This document shows, piece after piece, positions 16,326 to 25,972 of a DNA stretch of 64,000 bases (within the stretch, counting starts at the first letter, position 1; each line of letters starts with the position of its first letter). Origin of the DNA: CAYMAI01 sp964388445 (lineage in GTDB: Bacteria > 4484-113 > JAGGVC01). Position numbers and translations under genes: made by a program. Location of the stretch: the NCBI GenBank assembly GCA_964388445.1, contig CAYMAI010000001.1:248001-312000 (forward strand), written 5' to 3'. Below the pieces are notes generated by a model. It saw only the letters and a program-made list of their open reading frames with translations, did no database searches and was not told the DNA's origin.

Positions 16326-19300
16326 ATGCTCGTCGAGTTTCTCTCGGCCAAAGCCATGAGGACAGAAGATAGTCACATTGCAGCGGAGTTGGAAAGGGCA
16401 AGGAAGCGATTGCTTGACCTTAGCTTGCGCAACAGGCTTCTTAATTTCAGGCCAACCAAGCGCACAACAATAGAGGTCGTGCACGAGGTGCCTGACGTGG
16501 TCTTTCAGCAATTGGTCATTGACCAGACTCAAATGTATTTCAAACATGTGTCGAAGCTTCCCGAAACAGCAGATGGAGAAGCAAAGGTTGCGAAAGATGA
16601 GATAGACTTTAGTGAAGAGACACAAAATGATAAGTGGCTTCAGACTGACCTTACTCGAGCCGCCTTGGAGCCCCGTCTTCTTCAAATCAAGCTGAAATCC
16701 GACACTGTATTTGAAGAGCAAGGTTATACCGTACTTTATTTAGCGCTTGGCTTCCTCGAGTGGAAAGATAAACAGGATAGTGATCTCTTGCATCGTGCTC
16801 CTTTAGTGTTAATTCCCACGATGCTAACAAGAAAATCAGTTGGAAGCGCATTTCGCCTCAAATGGACAGAGGAGGATCTTACGACCAACGTTTCATTGCA
16901 AGCAAAGCTTGACGATTTTGGGGTTAAGCTACCGGAATTCGTTCTCCCCGATGACCCGCAGGGGACCCCTTCGTCCTATTTCAAAAAAGTAAAGCGAGCT
17001 ATCAGCAAACAAGTAGGATGGAATATCAGTAACGACATTTATTTGGGATTTTTCAGTTTCAACAAATTCGTAATGTGGCGTGATTTGACTCCACAAGATA
17101 AGACTAAAGAAAAAAACATCGTTCGTTATCCTTTATTAAGGAGCTTATTTGAAGGTGATATAAATCAAGGTGCTGGGGACGCGCTAAGCTCAACTGACTT
17201 TTCCGAAGACGAGCAGAAAGTGGCAATGCTGCCTGTCAAAAACCAATACCATGTGATGGATGCAGACGCATCGCAGGTGGCGGTTATCGAGGCGGTTAAA
17301 GCGGGCAAGAATTTGGTTGTCGAGGGGCCGCCTGGAACGGGCAAATCCCAAACGATTACAAATGTCATTGCCGAATTGCTTGCGCTGGGACGCAAGGTTC
17401 TATTCGTTAGCGAGAAAATGGCTGCTCTCGAAGTCGTGAAATCTCGCCTGGATTTATGTGGTCTTGGGGACGCATGCCTTGAACTTCACAGCCGCTACTC
17501 CAACAAGCGCCTTGTCCTTGAAGAATTAAAGCGGACAATTGAAATTCGGCCGCCGGCCCCGGTATTGTCAGAACAGAAATTCGATGAACGGGAACGACTT
17601 GCACAAGAGCTTAATAGTTATGCTGAAGTACTTAGATCAGAAGTTGGAGAATCCAAAAGAACTCCTTTCTCGCTTTTCGGACAATACGTCAGGGCACGTC
17701 ATTTGATAGAGGAAAGAGGGCATAAGCTCCACTATTTTAATATATCCGGTGTGGAACGAATTTCGGAGTCCGAATACGAGAGGGTAAAGCGCGGATTGAA
17801 TGACCTTTCAGAGATTATCCCGGCATTGCGGCCAATCGCCAGTAATCCATGGAGGCATTGCCATACTAGTGGTAGGTTTTTTGACATCGACAGAGATGAA
17901 GTCAATAATTTAATCCTTGATTCTAAAGAAGCAATAGATGCGATTAACAGTGCGGCGCTAGCTCTCGATGCGATAGCTGGAACCGGAACTCCAAGCACAG
18001 TAGAGCAGTCTATTTATTCTATCAACGCAGCTTCCTTCATGGCGGAAGCTCCCGCCATGGTTGAGGCGAAGCTGTTAATGGATGACCGCTGGAACAAAGT
18101 TTCACCCTCTGCTGCAAAGCTCATTTCGCGCTTGGAATTTCTTCAAGATCGAGTTTCAATGCTAGAAGGACGTTGGTCAATTCCATTTTCGATTCAAGCA
18201 GTGCATCGTTTTGCCTCCGAATTAAAGGATCAGATCAGCTTGCTTAAAGGACTTCGAAATAGCTTAGTTGCATTATCGGAGCAAGCCGGATGCTTCCATC
18301 CAAGCTCTCTACAAGAAGCAAAATACTGTGTCGATGCCGCTCTGACGGTCGCAAACGGACTTCCAGCGGAAAGCGATGTGCTACTCAATGCCGAGTGGAA
18401 CCAAGAAAACCCGACTGCCACCTTGCTAATAGAAGCGATAGAGCTATTGCAGTCTGAAAAAACAGAGCTTGAACTACTATTCAAGCAAGAGGCTTTTATA
18501 TGTCCGATAGAGGACTTACGCAGAGAATTTGAACTACAAAGTCAAAGTGCGCTTTTTTTCATTAGGCCAAAGTTCTGGATATTGAGAAAGCAAGCATTGT
18601 CGTTGCATAAATCGCGAGCAACCATTCCTCAGCTTTTGCGCAACCTAAATCGCTTAGCACAGTATATGTCAAGCCAAGAGCTTGTTATTAACAATGAGGA
18701 AAATGCACGCTCTCTCTTCGGATTACATTGGCAAGGACAATCAAGTAATGTAAGGATGCTTCGATCTTTTTCAAAGTGGATAGTTCAATTCCGGCAGTCT
18801 GTGATGAAAGGCTACTTAACCGAAAGAGCGATTTCAGTAGCATCGGATGGGCCTGATAAAGAACATCTTAAAAGGGACATTGATGAAAGCAGCAAACTAC
18901 TTAGGCAAGTCAGCAGCTCATTGGCAGCTGTTTGCGGCAAGCTCGACGTCGATAATCTTGGACTGGCGGATGGGCATCTTGAGAACAAGGCCTTTTTAGA
19001 GCTTGAATCCGCTTTAGAAACATGGATTCGGAACCTCGCCATGTTAGAGCAATGGATTGCCTGGAGGCAGCAGAAAGGGTTTGGCGAAATCACTAAGTTG
19101 CGCACGCAAATGGCTGGTCTTAATGCCGAAGCCCGCTCCTTTGTTGCAGACTACGAAGTAGCGCGATGTTGTATTGAAGAAAGAGATTTTTTGCAGGAAA
19201 AAGCCGAAGAAGCACGTTATTATTTTGGCCGACTATGGCTCTGTGAGTCTACTTCTGTAAATATCCTCAGAGCCTTTTCGGATTGGGCAACTGAATTTAG

Positions 19301-21923
19301 AAAATATGTTTCAATTGGGACCTTGACCTTGCGCTCTGCGGCTATTGTGGAATCTGGCATTAATCCTAATGCAATTAGTGACGCCAGCAAAAATATGGGC
19401 GCAAGCATTGACAGAGCGGCTCGGATCCTCAATACACTTGAACAGCGCATCGGTTTTACACCGGAGTTAGGCTTTGGCAAGCCTTGGAACGAGACGGAAT
19501 ATGACGTAATTAAGGGGCAGTTGCAGGACTGGATAGACAATCTTCATTTGCTTGCACAGTGGGCGCAATTCGTACAGTATAGGAATAGTCTAAATAATTC
19601 ATCTGCAAATGAGGTCATTGATCTGCTTGAACGAGATAAAATCGATCCTGCCGATGCGGTTTTACTTTTTGAGTTAAATTTCGCGGCGTCATTGCTCCGT
19701 ATGGCGTTCAACGATCATCCCGCTCTTGACAAGTTTATTGCAGAAGTCCATGAAAGAAGAATAGTAGACTTTGCGGCGATTGATAAGGAACTGCAACGTC
19801 TCAATCAGCAACGGCTTGCCCGCTTAATATATGAGGCTCGTCCACAACCATTTTTGGCTGGTAGCGTTCCTCAATCAGAATTAGGAATCCTTCAAGGAGA
19901 ATTGAACAAAAAAAAACGCCATTTGTCCATACGAAGGCTATTGTCGTTTGCCGGCCGATTAATTCAGCAGCTTAAACCATGCTTCTTAATGAGCCCGCTG
20001 TCAATTGCTCAATTTTTGGAGATGCAAACTATAGAATTCGATACTGTGATATTTGACGAGGCAAGCCAAGTCGGACCTGAGGACGCTTTAGGAGCGCTGC
20101 TGAGAGCTAAACAGCTTATTGTCATGGGTGACACAAAGCAGCTGCCCCCAACAAGCTTTTTTGACAAAATTGATAGCGAGGATGAAGCGGATGACGAGAA
20201 CTTTCCTGACGCATCGATAAAAGATATTGAAAGCATTTTGCAGCAGTGCGTGATGCGCTTTCCGCAAAAGATGCTTCGCTGGCATTACCGCAGTCGACAT
20301 GAATCGCTTATAGAAGTCAGCAATCGAACGTTGTATGGCAATAAGCTACTAATATATCCTTCCGTTGCAGCCAGTCTTCCCGGAGTGGGTCTCGAACATA
20401 TCGAAAGCAAAGGAAGCGTGTATGACCGTGGCAAATCTGCGAAAAATCGTGAAGAAGCGAAAATGGTAGTTGATGCAGCAATTGAGCACTATCGGAAGAA
20501 TCCCGAGAAAAGCCTTGGCATTGGGACATTTAGTATCCAGCAGCAGGAAGCCATTCTTGATGAGATTGAGCGCGTTTTACGTATAAATTCCGAATTGCAG
20601 GATTATTTCTACAGCAAAAGCCGGGAAAAGTGCTTTGTGAAAAACCTAGAAACAATACAAGGCGATGAAAGAGATGTTATATTCATCAGCGTAGGATACG
20701 GCAAGGACAGTAACGGACGTTTAACTTCGAATTTCGGTCCGATTAACAGGGAAGGTGGTGAGCGTCGGCTTAATGTTCTTATGACTCGCGCACGCGAGCG
20801 CTGTGTCATATTCTCCAACTTCCGCGCCGAAGATCTTCCGATTGACAACAATGCTTCACGCGGGGTTAAAATACTAAAGCAGTTTCTGGAATTCGCGCGA
20901 AGTAGGAGGCATTTCACTCCTACTGAGATGAGTGCGGACACCGAATCTCCATTTGAAGATTCAGTAAAGAGCTTCCTAGAGGCTTGTGGGCATGAAGTAC
21001 GCACACAAGTGGGTTGCGCCGAGTTCAGAATTGACTTGGCAGTTGTTAATCCGGAGTATCCGGGATGCTACTTGCTTGCAGTCGAATGTGATGGCAGGAA
21101 GTACCATACAACTTCAGTAGCTAGAGATCGGGATCGGCTAAGGCAGCAAGTACTTGAAGAAATGGGTTGGCGTGGAAGGATTCACCGAATATGGAGCACT
21201 GACTGGTTTCACAATTATCCGGTTGCAAGCAAAAGGTTACTCGAAGCCATTGACAAAGCACGTACATTACCGTTGAATTTGGGAGTTGCAACTAAAAACG
21301 AAGGCCAATTATTAAATAATAATTATGATCCGGTGATTCGTATCGAAAAGGAGCCAGCACTAATAGATAACTATGAGGCTGCTGAGTATTTACAATGCAC
21401 AGCGATAAAAGCCCGTATATCTCCAAATCTATATGACAGCGTCCAGTCTGAATTAGCAATAGCAGTTGCTGATGTTGTGGAAGTAGAAAGTCCCGTCCAC
21501 TTTGAGGAAATTGTAACTAGATTACGGACAATCGCGGAATTAGGTAAGGCAGGTTCGCGAATTCGCTCAGCAATCAAGTTTGCCGCGGCACTTGCTGAAC
21601 GGAAAGAGATGGTAAGGCGCAAAGGCAGCTTTTTCTGGAGAATAGTGAATGATCGGCCAGCAATGGTGCGTCGCCGACCTAAAGAGATGCTAAAAGCGGA
21701 GAGAATTGCCGAAGAGGAGATAAGTGCTGCTTTCGAGCGGGTTTTAGAAATTCACTTTGCAACTCCAGAAGAGCAACTCATTAAGGAGGCCGCTCGATTG
21801 CTCGGATTCCAAGCGATTCGAGAGGCAACTTCAAAGCGATTTCAGCAAGTGCTTAAATCGGAGATTAAAAAGGGCGTTTTTAGGATAAACGGACAGCAGA
21901 TGGTCGAGATAGTTTCCTTTTAG
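16326..21923 (+). CDS. DUF4011 / SF1 helicase / Vsr-like nuclease / DUF3320 defence-type protein
   Basis: A giant protein of about 1865 aa. The N-terminus has the DUF4011 hallmark RLLDLSLRNRLLNF. Walker A GPPGTGKS lies near residue 335. About 900 residues of mostly helical sequence separate it from Walker B (VIFDEASQV, about 1240) and motif III (MGDTKQLPP). Motif IV WHYRSRHESL, motif V ETIQGDERDVI (about 1440) and motif VI NVLMTRARE (about 1480) follow. A PD-(D/E)xK/Vsr-like nuclease domain spans about 1540-1630 (RIDLAVV...VECDGRKYH). A DUF3320-like segment lies near 1720-1775. This architecture is known from defence islands, probably acting on foreign DNA. GC content is much lower than in the flanks, so recent acquisition is likely. 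ATG 16356 is an alternative start. The 3' end overlaps the convergent C45 gene by 4 nt. Confidence 0.88.
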   Translation: MLVEFLSAKAMRTEDSHIAAELERARKRLLDLSLRNRLLNFRPTKRTTIEVVHEVPDVVFQQLVIDQTQMYFKHVSKLPETADGEAKVAKDEIDFSEETQNDKWLQTDLTRAALEPRLLQIKLKSDTVFEEQGYTVLYLALGFLEWKDKQDSDLLHRAPLVLIPTMLTRKSVGSAFRLKWTEEDLTTNVSLQAKLDDFGVKLPEFVLPDDPQGTPSSYFKKVKRAISKQVGWNISNDIYLGFFSFNKFVMWRDLTPQDKTKEKNIVRYPLLRSLFEGDINQGAGDALSSTDFSEDEQKVAMLPVKNQYHVMDADASQVAVIEAVKAGKNLVVEGPPGTGKSQTITNVIAELLALGRKVLFVSEKMAALEVVKSRLDLCGLGDACLELHSRYSNKRLVLEELKRTIEIRPPAPVLSEQKFDERERLAQELNSYAEVLRSEVGESKRTPFSLFGQYVRARHLIEERGHKLHYFNISGVERISESEYERVKRGLNDLSEIIPALRPIASNPWRHCHTSGRFFDIDRDEVNNLILDSKEAIDAINSAALALDAIAGTGTPSTVEQSIYSINAASFMAEAPAMVEAKLLMDDRWNKVSPSAAKLISRLEFLQDRVSMLEGRWSIPFSIQAVHRFASELKDQISLLKGLRNSLVALSEQAGCFHPSSLQEAKYCVDAALTVANGLPAESDVLLNAEWNQENPTATLLIEAIELLQSEKTELELLFKQEAFICPIEDLRREFELQSQSALFFIRPKFWILRKQALSLHKSRATIPQLLRNLNRLAQYMSSQELVINNEENARSLFGLHWQGQSSNVRMLRSFSKWIVQFRQSVMKGYLTERAISVASDGPDKEHLKRDIDESSKLLRQVSSSLAAVCGKLDVDNLGLADGHLENKAFLELESALETWIRNLAMLEQWIAWRQQKGFGEITKLRTQMAGLNAEARSFVADYEVARCCIEERDFLQEKAEEARYYFGRLWLCESTSVNILRAFSDWATEFRKYVSIGTLTLRSAAIVESGINPNAISDASKNMGASIDRAARILNTLEQRIGFTPELGFGKPWNETEYDVIKGQLQDWIDNLHLLAQWAQFVQYRNSLNNSSANEVIDLLERDKIDPADAVLLFELNFAASLLRMAFNDHPALDKFIAEVHERRIVDFAAIDKELQRLNQQRLARLIYEARPQPFLAGSVPQSELGILQGELNKKKRHLSIRRLLSFAGRLIQQLKPCFLMSPLSIAQFLEMQTIEFDTVIFDEASQVGPEDALGALLRAKQLIVMGDTKQLPPTSFFDKIDSEDEADDENFPDASIKDIESILQQCVMRFPQKMLRWHYRSRHESLIEVSNRTLYGNKLLIYPSVAASLPGVGLEHIESKGSVYDRGKSAKNREEAKMVVDAAIEHYRKNPEKSLGIGTFSIQQQEAILDEIERVLRINSELQDYFYSKSREKCFVKNLETIQGDERDVIFISVGYGKDSNGRLTSNFGPINREGGERRLNVLMTRARERCVIFSNFRAEDLPIDNNASRGVKILKQFLEFARSRRHFTPTEMSADTESPFEDSVKSFLEACGHEVRTQVGCAEFRIDLAVVNPEYPGCYLLAVECDGRKYHTTSVARDRDRLRQQVLEEMGWRGRIHRIWSTDWFHNYPVASKRLLEAIDKARTLPLNLGVATKNEGQLLNNNYDPVIRIEKEPALIDNYEAAEYLQCTAIKARISPNLYDSVQSELAIAVADVVEVESPVHFEEIVTRLRTIAELGKAGSRIRSAIKFAAALAERKEMVRRKGSFFWRIVNDRPAMVRRRPKEMLKAERIAEEEISAAFERVLEIHFATPEEQLIKEAARLLGFQAIREATSKRFQQVLKSEIKKGVFRINGQQMVEIVSF

Positions 21924-23254
21924 CCCCCCTCTTCCGGCCAGCCGAATTCGGCTTCGATCCACTCGCCGCGGTCGGCCTGGCCGCGGCACATCCAGAGTTT
22001 GCGGTGAACGGGCGACATAATCAGGCAGGCGTTCGTGCTCGAACCGGTGTCGTCGTCGTAGCGGTTGATGCAGTAATCGCCCTCGCGGTCGGAATAAATC
22101 CGGTGTACGTCTTTTAGCGACATTCCAGGTTTTCCACTCTGCCCGGTTTCACTCGGCGCCCCGCTTTCGCCCGGTGCCTCGATTTCGCCCGGCGCTCCAT
22201 TTTCGCCCGGTGACGCGATTTTCTCGCCATCGCCATTATATTTTGCCGCGCCACCGGTTTTATCCGAGCCGCCGCTAATCGAATCGTCATCGCCTCTATC
22301 AAATTCCCCGCCTATTCGCTTCGCCGCGGCGTTAAGCAGCGCGGTCATCCGCTCGAACCTCGGCACGCTCGAAGGCGGATGCGTGCGCTCGAATTTTTGC
22401 ATATCCGGCTCGATGTAATGGTTCGTGTGTACGAACACGCCGCGGTCTATGAACTGAAAAGAATGGGCGCGAGCGCTCGTTTCTATCGTTACCGCGTTTC
22501 CCCCGCCGTCCGCGATTAAGTAATGATGCCCGCCGAGCCTCGGCGCCTTCGTCACGCATTCGATCGCAGCGTCGAGCGTTTTCTGGCGCAGAACTTTGGA
22601 AAGGATGTCCAGATAGCAAACGCCGGGCCGCCCGTCTCCGGGATTGAGGTCGTTCGTTAGGCAGGAAATGCCGCATTCGTTCATGCCAATCATCGGCTGC
22701 GCGCCGGCGACCGTAATCGTCCAAACTTCCGGCGCGTTTTTCGGCTTGCGGTGCTGCGCCACCACGCGCTCCATGTCTTCCGTGCCGAGGTCCCAAGTCT
22801 GACCGAGAAGCGGCACGCCGTCCGCGCATACGTTGGCCGCCGCGAAAAACGCGCTGCAGCCTTCGAGTTCGGGTTTTTTCCCGCTTCTTTTATCGCCTGC
22901 GCCGAAACTAAACCGCATATAATCTCGCAAATCGGTGTATGCGTTTATAAGCCAGACCTGCTCGATTGTCATCATGCAAACCGCGGCGAGAGCGGATAGT
23001 TCTTCATAGCCTTCGGGGCTGTACGATTCCACGTAAGGCAGACATTCGGCGGCTGCGGCGAGCGCATCGTCTTCGGAAACTTCCACGCCGTCTTCCGCCG
23101 CGTATTCGATCAGTTTCGCCAGCCGGGATTCGTAAATTTCGAGCACGCGTACGGGGTTTATCGAACCGAACGCCCGCCCCATTTCGAAAGGCGTGCCGGA
23201 AAGCACAATCACGGGCAAAACAAGTTTTTTGTTGCCGCTGATTTCGTCCGTCAT
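21920..23254 (-). CDS. C45-family peptidase / acyl-CoA:6-aminopenicillanate acyltransferase-like Ntn hydrolase
   Basis: Ntn hydrolases of this family self-cleave before a cysteine, which then acts as nucleophile on amide bonds. Here the candidate is Cys in EGCSAFFAA (about residue 156), followed by LLGQTWDL, MIGMNECGISCLTNDL and GGHHYLIADGGG, in the expected order. The N-terminal GTPFEMGRAFG is also typical. Between about residues 330 and 385 sits a low-complexity Gly/Ser/Glu/Pro insert with several PGE repeats that the family normally lacks. The ATG at 23254 lies 3 nt after the RimK-like stop, without its own ribosome-binding site, so translation is probably coupled. The natural substrate is unknown. 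Confidence 0.85.
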   Translation of the reverse strand: MTDEISGNKKLVLPVIVLSGTPFEMGRAFGSINPVRVLEIYESRLAKLIEYAAEDGVEVSEDDALAAAAECLPYVESYSPEGYEELSALAAVCMMTIEQVWLINAYTDLRDYMRFSFGAGDKRSGKKPELEGCSAFFAAANVCADGVPLLGQTWDLGTEDMERVVAQHRKPKNAPEVWTITVAGAQPMIGMNECGISCLTNDLNPGDGRPGVCYLDILSKVLRQKTLDAAIECVTKAPRLGGHHYLIADGGGNAVTIETSARAHSFQFIDRGVFVHTNHYIEPDMQKFERTHPPSSVPRFERMTALLNAAAKRIGGEFDRGDDDSISGGSDKTGGAAKYNGDGEKIASPGENGAPGEIEAPGESGAPSETGQSGKPGMSLKDVHRIYSDREGDYCINRYDDDTGSSTNACLIMSPVHRKLWMCRGQADRGEWIEAEFGWPEEGG

Positions 23255-23257
23255 ATT

Positions 23258-24151
23258 TTATTCCGAAACATTATTCGATTGTTCAAGCGCCCAGTCGAGA
23301 ACTTCTTTGGCAATGTCCGCCGAATACACTTTGTCGAAACCTTCGAATCCCGGCGACAGGTTGACTTCCAGCACGACCGGACCGCTACCCGTTTCGATGA
23401 TGTCCACGCCCGCAAAATGCGTTCCGAGCGCGGCGCTCGCTTTTACGGCCAGCTCTTCAAGCTCAGGCGAAAGTTCATATTTATATAGCATTCCGCCGCG
23501 ATGAAAGTTCGAACGAAAATCGTCCTCGCCCGCAACGCGTTTAACCGCGCCAAGAACTCGCCCGCCGAGAACGAGCACGCGTAAATCAAGCTCTCTCGCC
23601 GCCGGATAATATCTTTGCAAAAGCCCGTCGTATTGAATCAGATTCAGGCTCTCAATAACGCTAACCGCGGTGTCGCGGCTTTCCGCCCAAATCACGCCCA
23701 GCCCCTGCGCGCCGCGAGCGAACTTGAGCACGACGGGCGGCCCGCCAAGCTCTTCCACCGCTGCGTTCAAATCTTGGCCGGATCTCACCAGCCGCGTTTC
23801 CGGAACCGGTACGCCGGAATTTTCCAATGTTTGCAGCGCGGCGAACTTGTGCCGGTAGTCCGCCGTGGGTTTCGCCGGGTTGATGCAAAGCGCGCCTCCG
23901 CGCTCCATTTCCGCAAGCACTTGCACGGCGTATTCCCCGGCAAGGCTCGAAAGCCGGTTTATCGCAACGCCCGGCGAGAGAGGCGAGCCGGCGAATTCGA
24001 GCCGGGAATTTTTTCTTCCAAGGTGGACGCTTATCAAAAACGGGTCGATTACGCGGCAATCCACGCCGGCGCGGCCGCAGGCGCGCTCGAAGCGCTGTAC
24101 CGTGTACAGGTATGGATTGCGCGTGAGAATGACGGCGCCGTTCGTGTGCAT
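23258..24151 (-). CDS. RimK-like ATP-grasp ligase
   Basis: ATP-grasp enzymes of the RimK family use ATP to join a carboxylate to an amine, adding amino acids to peptides, proteins or small molecules. Recognisable parts are ALQTLENSGVPVPET (central domain start), PPVVLKFARGAQGLGVI (the nucleotide-binding loop), ELDLRVLVLGG, and VVLEVNLSPGFEGF with the metal-binding Glu and Asn. At 297 aa the size is typical. The ATG at 24151 has an ideal GGAGGT directly upstream. It is tightly coupled to the following C45 hydrolase, so one enzyme may build and the other process or cleave an amide product; this is inference. Confidence 0.88.
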   Translation of the reverse strand: MHTNGAVILTRNPYLYTVQRFERACGRAGVDCRVIDPFLISVHLGRKNSRLEFAGSPLSPGVAINRLSSLAGEYAVQVLAEMERGGALCINPAKPTADYRHKFAALQTLENSGVPVPETRLVRSGQDLNAAVEELGGPPVVLKFARGAQGLGVIWAESRDTAVSVIESLNLIQYDGLLQRYYPAARELDLRVLVLGGRVLGAVKRVAGEDDFRSNFHRGGMLYKYELSPELEELAVKASAALGTHFAGVDIIETGSGPVVLEVNLSPGFEGFDKVYSADIAKEVLDWALEQSNNVSE

Positions 24152-24222
24152 ACCTCCATCAGGAAAATCCGCGCCGGGCGTTTGGTCCGCCGCCTGTTCG
24201 GCCGCGGCTTAATACCGGGCGA

Positions 24223-24615
24223 TTAGGCGTTTTCCGATGCTCCGTCGCCGTCTTCCGAGCTTTTCTTTTGGATTTTATCCTTCGCTACTTTGACGCCTTC
24301 GTCAACCGCGGCCTTGACTTTTTCCACCTTTTCTTTGGTGAAGTCGCGGCTCGTCGAATATGCTATTTCGAGGGCGTCGCGTGCATGGGAATAGGCTTCG
24401 TTGAGCTTGGTTACGCTATCGCGGTACGCATCGGAAACGCCTTCGCGAGCCTTTCCGTAAAACTCGACGCTACGTTCCGATATGTCCGAGCGCAACTCTC
24501 TTCCGCTTTTGGGCGCGAACAGAAGGCCGAGAATGCTGCCTACCAGCATTCCGAATCCGAAGCCCGCAACCATCATTCCGAAATTCTTCTGAAAGTCATC
24601 GTGATTTTCCGACAT
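24223..24615 (-). CDS. YtxH-like membrane protein
   Basis: The 130-residue protein has a single hydrophobic N-terminal segment with the YtxH signature GMLVGSILGLLFAPKSGRELR (first 20 residues of it are the diagnostic part), then a long charged amphipathic helix region (KAREGVSDAYRDSVTKLNEA) that probably forms a coiled coil. YtxH proteins are linked to general stress in Firmicutes; the molecular role is unclear. The ATG follows AAGGAGG, the best ribosome-binding site in this operon. It lies 44 nt downstream of the DUF948-like gene, a pairing (DUF948 plus YtxH) common in other bacteria. Confidence 0.85.
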   Translation of the reverse strand: MSENHDDFQKNFGMMVAGFGFGMLVGSILGLLFAPKSGRELRSDISERSVEFYGKAREGVSDAYRDSVTKLNEAYSHARDALEIAYSTSRDFTKEKVEKVKAAVDEGVKVAKDKIQKKSSEDGDGASENA

Positions 24616-24659
24616 GCCAATTCCTCCTTACCTTTCCATTACCCCTTACTACATACTAC

Positions 24660-25226
24660 CTAACGTCTGAGCGATCTGATACCGGCTTCGAGGCCGGCCC
24701 TGAGAGCGCCGACGAGATTTACGGCGTCTTCGACCTTGTCCTTGGTTTGAATGATGCCGTCGGTCACGGTATCTCTGGTATGCCGTGCCTTCGACAACAA
24801 ATCCTCAAGGTCTTCGGCCGCTTTTTTCGCTTGAAAAAGCGTCTCCTGCGCGCCGGAAAGAAGCTCCCGCACCTTTTCGGGCGGAAGTTCGGTATCGGCG
24901 CGCCGTAAAAGCGCCCTCGCTTCCGACAGCGCGGACAGCGCTTCGTCGGCCAAAGCCGGCGCTTTTTCCGCAACCTGTCCCGCCGCTTCGAGTCCGGGCT
25001 GGATTTGCCGTATCGCGCTACGCCCTTCCTCGATTGTTTCCGAGGCGGTTTGGATGAGCCTGCGCTCTTCCGCACTCGCCAGCAAGCGGTCCACCTTTTC
25101 CAGCACGGCCTTCGCCTGAAGCATTCTCGGAACGGCGTTTTTGACGAAAACTGCCAAAAAAGCCACGAAAACCGCGAGAATCAAAGCGACAAGTACCGTC
25201 AAAACGATAAGAATGGTTTCCGCCAC
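24660..25226 (-). CDS. DUF948-like membrane-anchored coiled-coil protein
   Basis: The first 30 residues form one transmembrane helix (ILIVLTVLVALILAVFVAFL). The remaining 155 residues are rich in Ala, Glu, Leu and Arg with heptad character, as in DUF948 proteins. Function is not known. It is the first gene of the minus-strand operon that continues with YtxH-like, RimK-like and C45 genes. The GTG start at 25226 is exactly 6 nt after TATAAT and has no ribosome-binding site, so a leaderless mRNA is likely. Confidence 0.8.
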   Translation of the reverse strand: MAETILIVLTVLVALILAVFVAFLAVFVKNAVPRMLQAKAVLEKVDRLLASAEERRLIQTASETIEEGRSAIRQIQPGLEAAGQVAEKAPALADEALSALSEARALLRRADTELPPEKVRELLSGAQETLFQAKKAAEDLEDLLSKARHTRDTVTDGIIQTKDKVEDAVNLVGALRAGLEAGIRSLRR

Positions 25227-25241
25227 GAAGCGATTATATCA
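25227..25241 (-). promoter_or_regulatory. Leaderless extended -10 promoter of the DUF948 operon
   Basis: On the minus strand TGA-TATAAT (box 25233-25238), CGCTTC, then GTG at 25226. The geometry is identical to that at comM and dxr. Confidence 0.65.
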
Positions 25242-25321
25242 TGTTTTAGAAACAACCGGTTTGCTAAAATCGGCGGCCGGTTTCCACGGTAACTACTTTT
25301 GAGCGAAACTTCGGACTAAGA

Positions 25322-25759
25322 ATGCAAATTGCAAAAAACAACGGCGAATACGAATGCGCTTTCGAGCCCGGCCCTGCCGGATTCGAAGCGCTGATGCGGC
25401 GCGCACAAAGGGCGTACGCCGAAAGAGACATCGAAACGTATATGGCTGCGTGGAGGCCGTACTACAAGAGCTTTCAGGTTACGGGCAGTTTCGAGGAAGA
25501 TTTGGCAGGGCTTCGGGCGAAACTCGAAAGGGAGTTTTCGCGGTACAGCCTTTCGCGAATGGACTTCGAAGTTAAAAAACTCGATGTGATGGGCAATATC
25601 GGCGCTGCGGTGCTGACATACAATTCCGAGCTTGACGGCGGCGGCGTCAAAGTGTCGGACGAGAGGACAAACCTGATTTTGGGGGAATTCGACGGGGAAA
25701 GATGGTGGCTCGTTTCCAAAATCGTGATTCGCTGCAACACGAAATCCATCCCCGTTTGA
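25322..25759 (+). CDS. NTF2-like / SnoaL-like domain protein
   Basis: The 145-residue protein shows the pattern of small cone-shaped NTF2-like proteins: a helix-rich start (ALMRRAQRAYAERDIETYMAAW), then strands ending in LILGEFDGERWWLVSKIVIR, where such proteins close their pocket. No catalytic residues can be named. The ATG at 25322 has no clear ribosome-binding site. It is divergent from the DUF948 operon. A TGC-TAAAAT element about 55 nt upstream may be its promoter. About 210 nt of non-coding sequence containing the next promoter follow it. Confidence 0.7.
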   Translation: MQIAKNNGEYECAFEPGPAGFEALMRRAQRAYAERDIETYMAAWRPYYKSFQVTGSFEEDLAGLRAKLEREFSRYSLSRMDFEVKKLDVMGNIGAAVLTYNSELDGGGVKVSDERTNLILGEFDGERWWLVSKIVIRCNTKSIPV

Positions 25760-25853
25760 AGCAGTAACGGAAATTCGTTATGGACTTAATCGACAGGCGC
25801 GTTTAGCCGTCTTAAGTTACGCTACGCGATAGGCAATAAATTTCCTCAATTCC

Positions 25854-25882
25854 TTGACTAAATAACTCCTCCGCGATATACA
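25854..25882 (+). promoter_or_regulatory. σ70 promoter of the multiheme cytochrome gene
   Basis: TTGACT (25854-25859), a 17-nt spacer, then TATACA (25877-25882). This is the second promoter in the window with a good -35 box. It implies an untranslated leader of about 80 nt before the ATG at 25973. Confidence 0.65.
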
Positions 25883-25972
25883 TTACATACTTGAACATCT
25901 GCGCCGGTTTCGTTTCGCCCCGGTGTCTTTGCACAGCTCCGGCCGTAGCTTTATGGCGCGATGGAGGATAGG

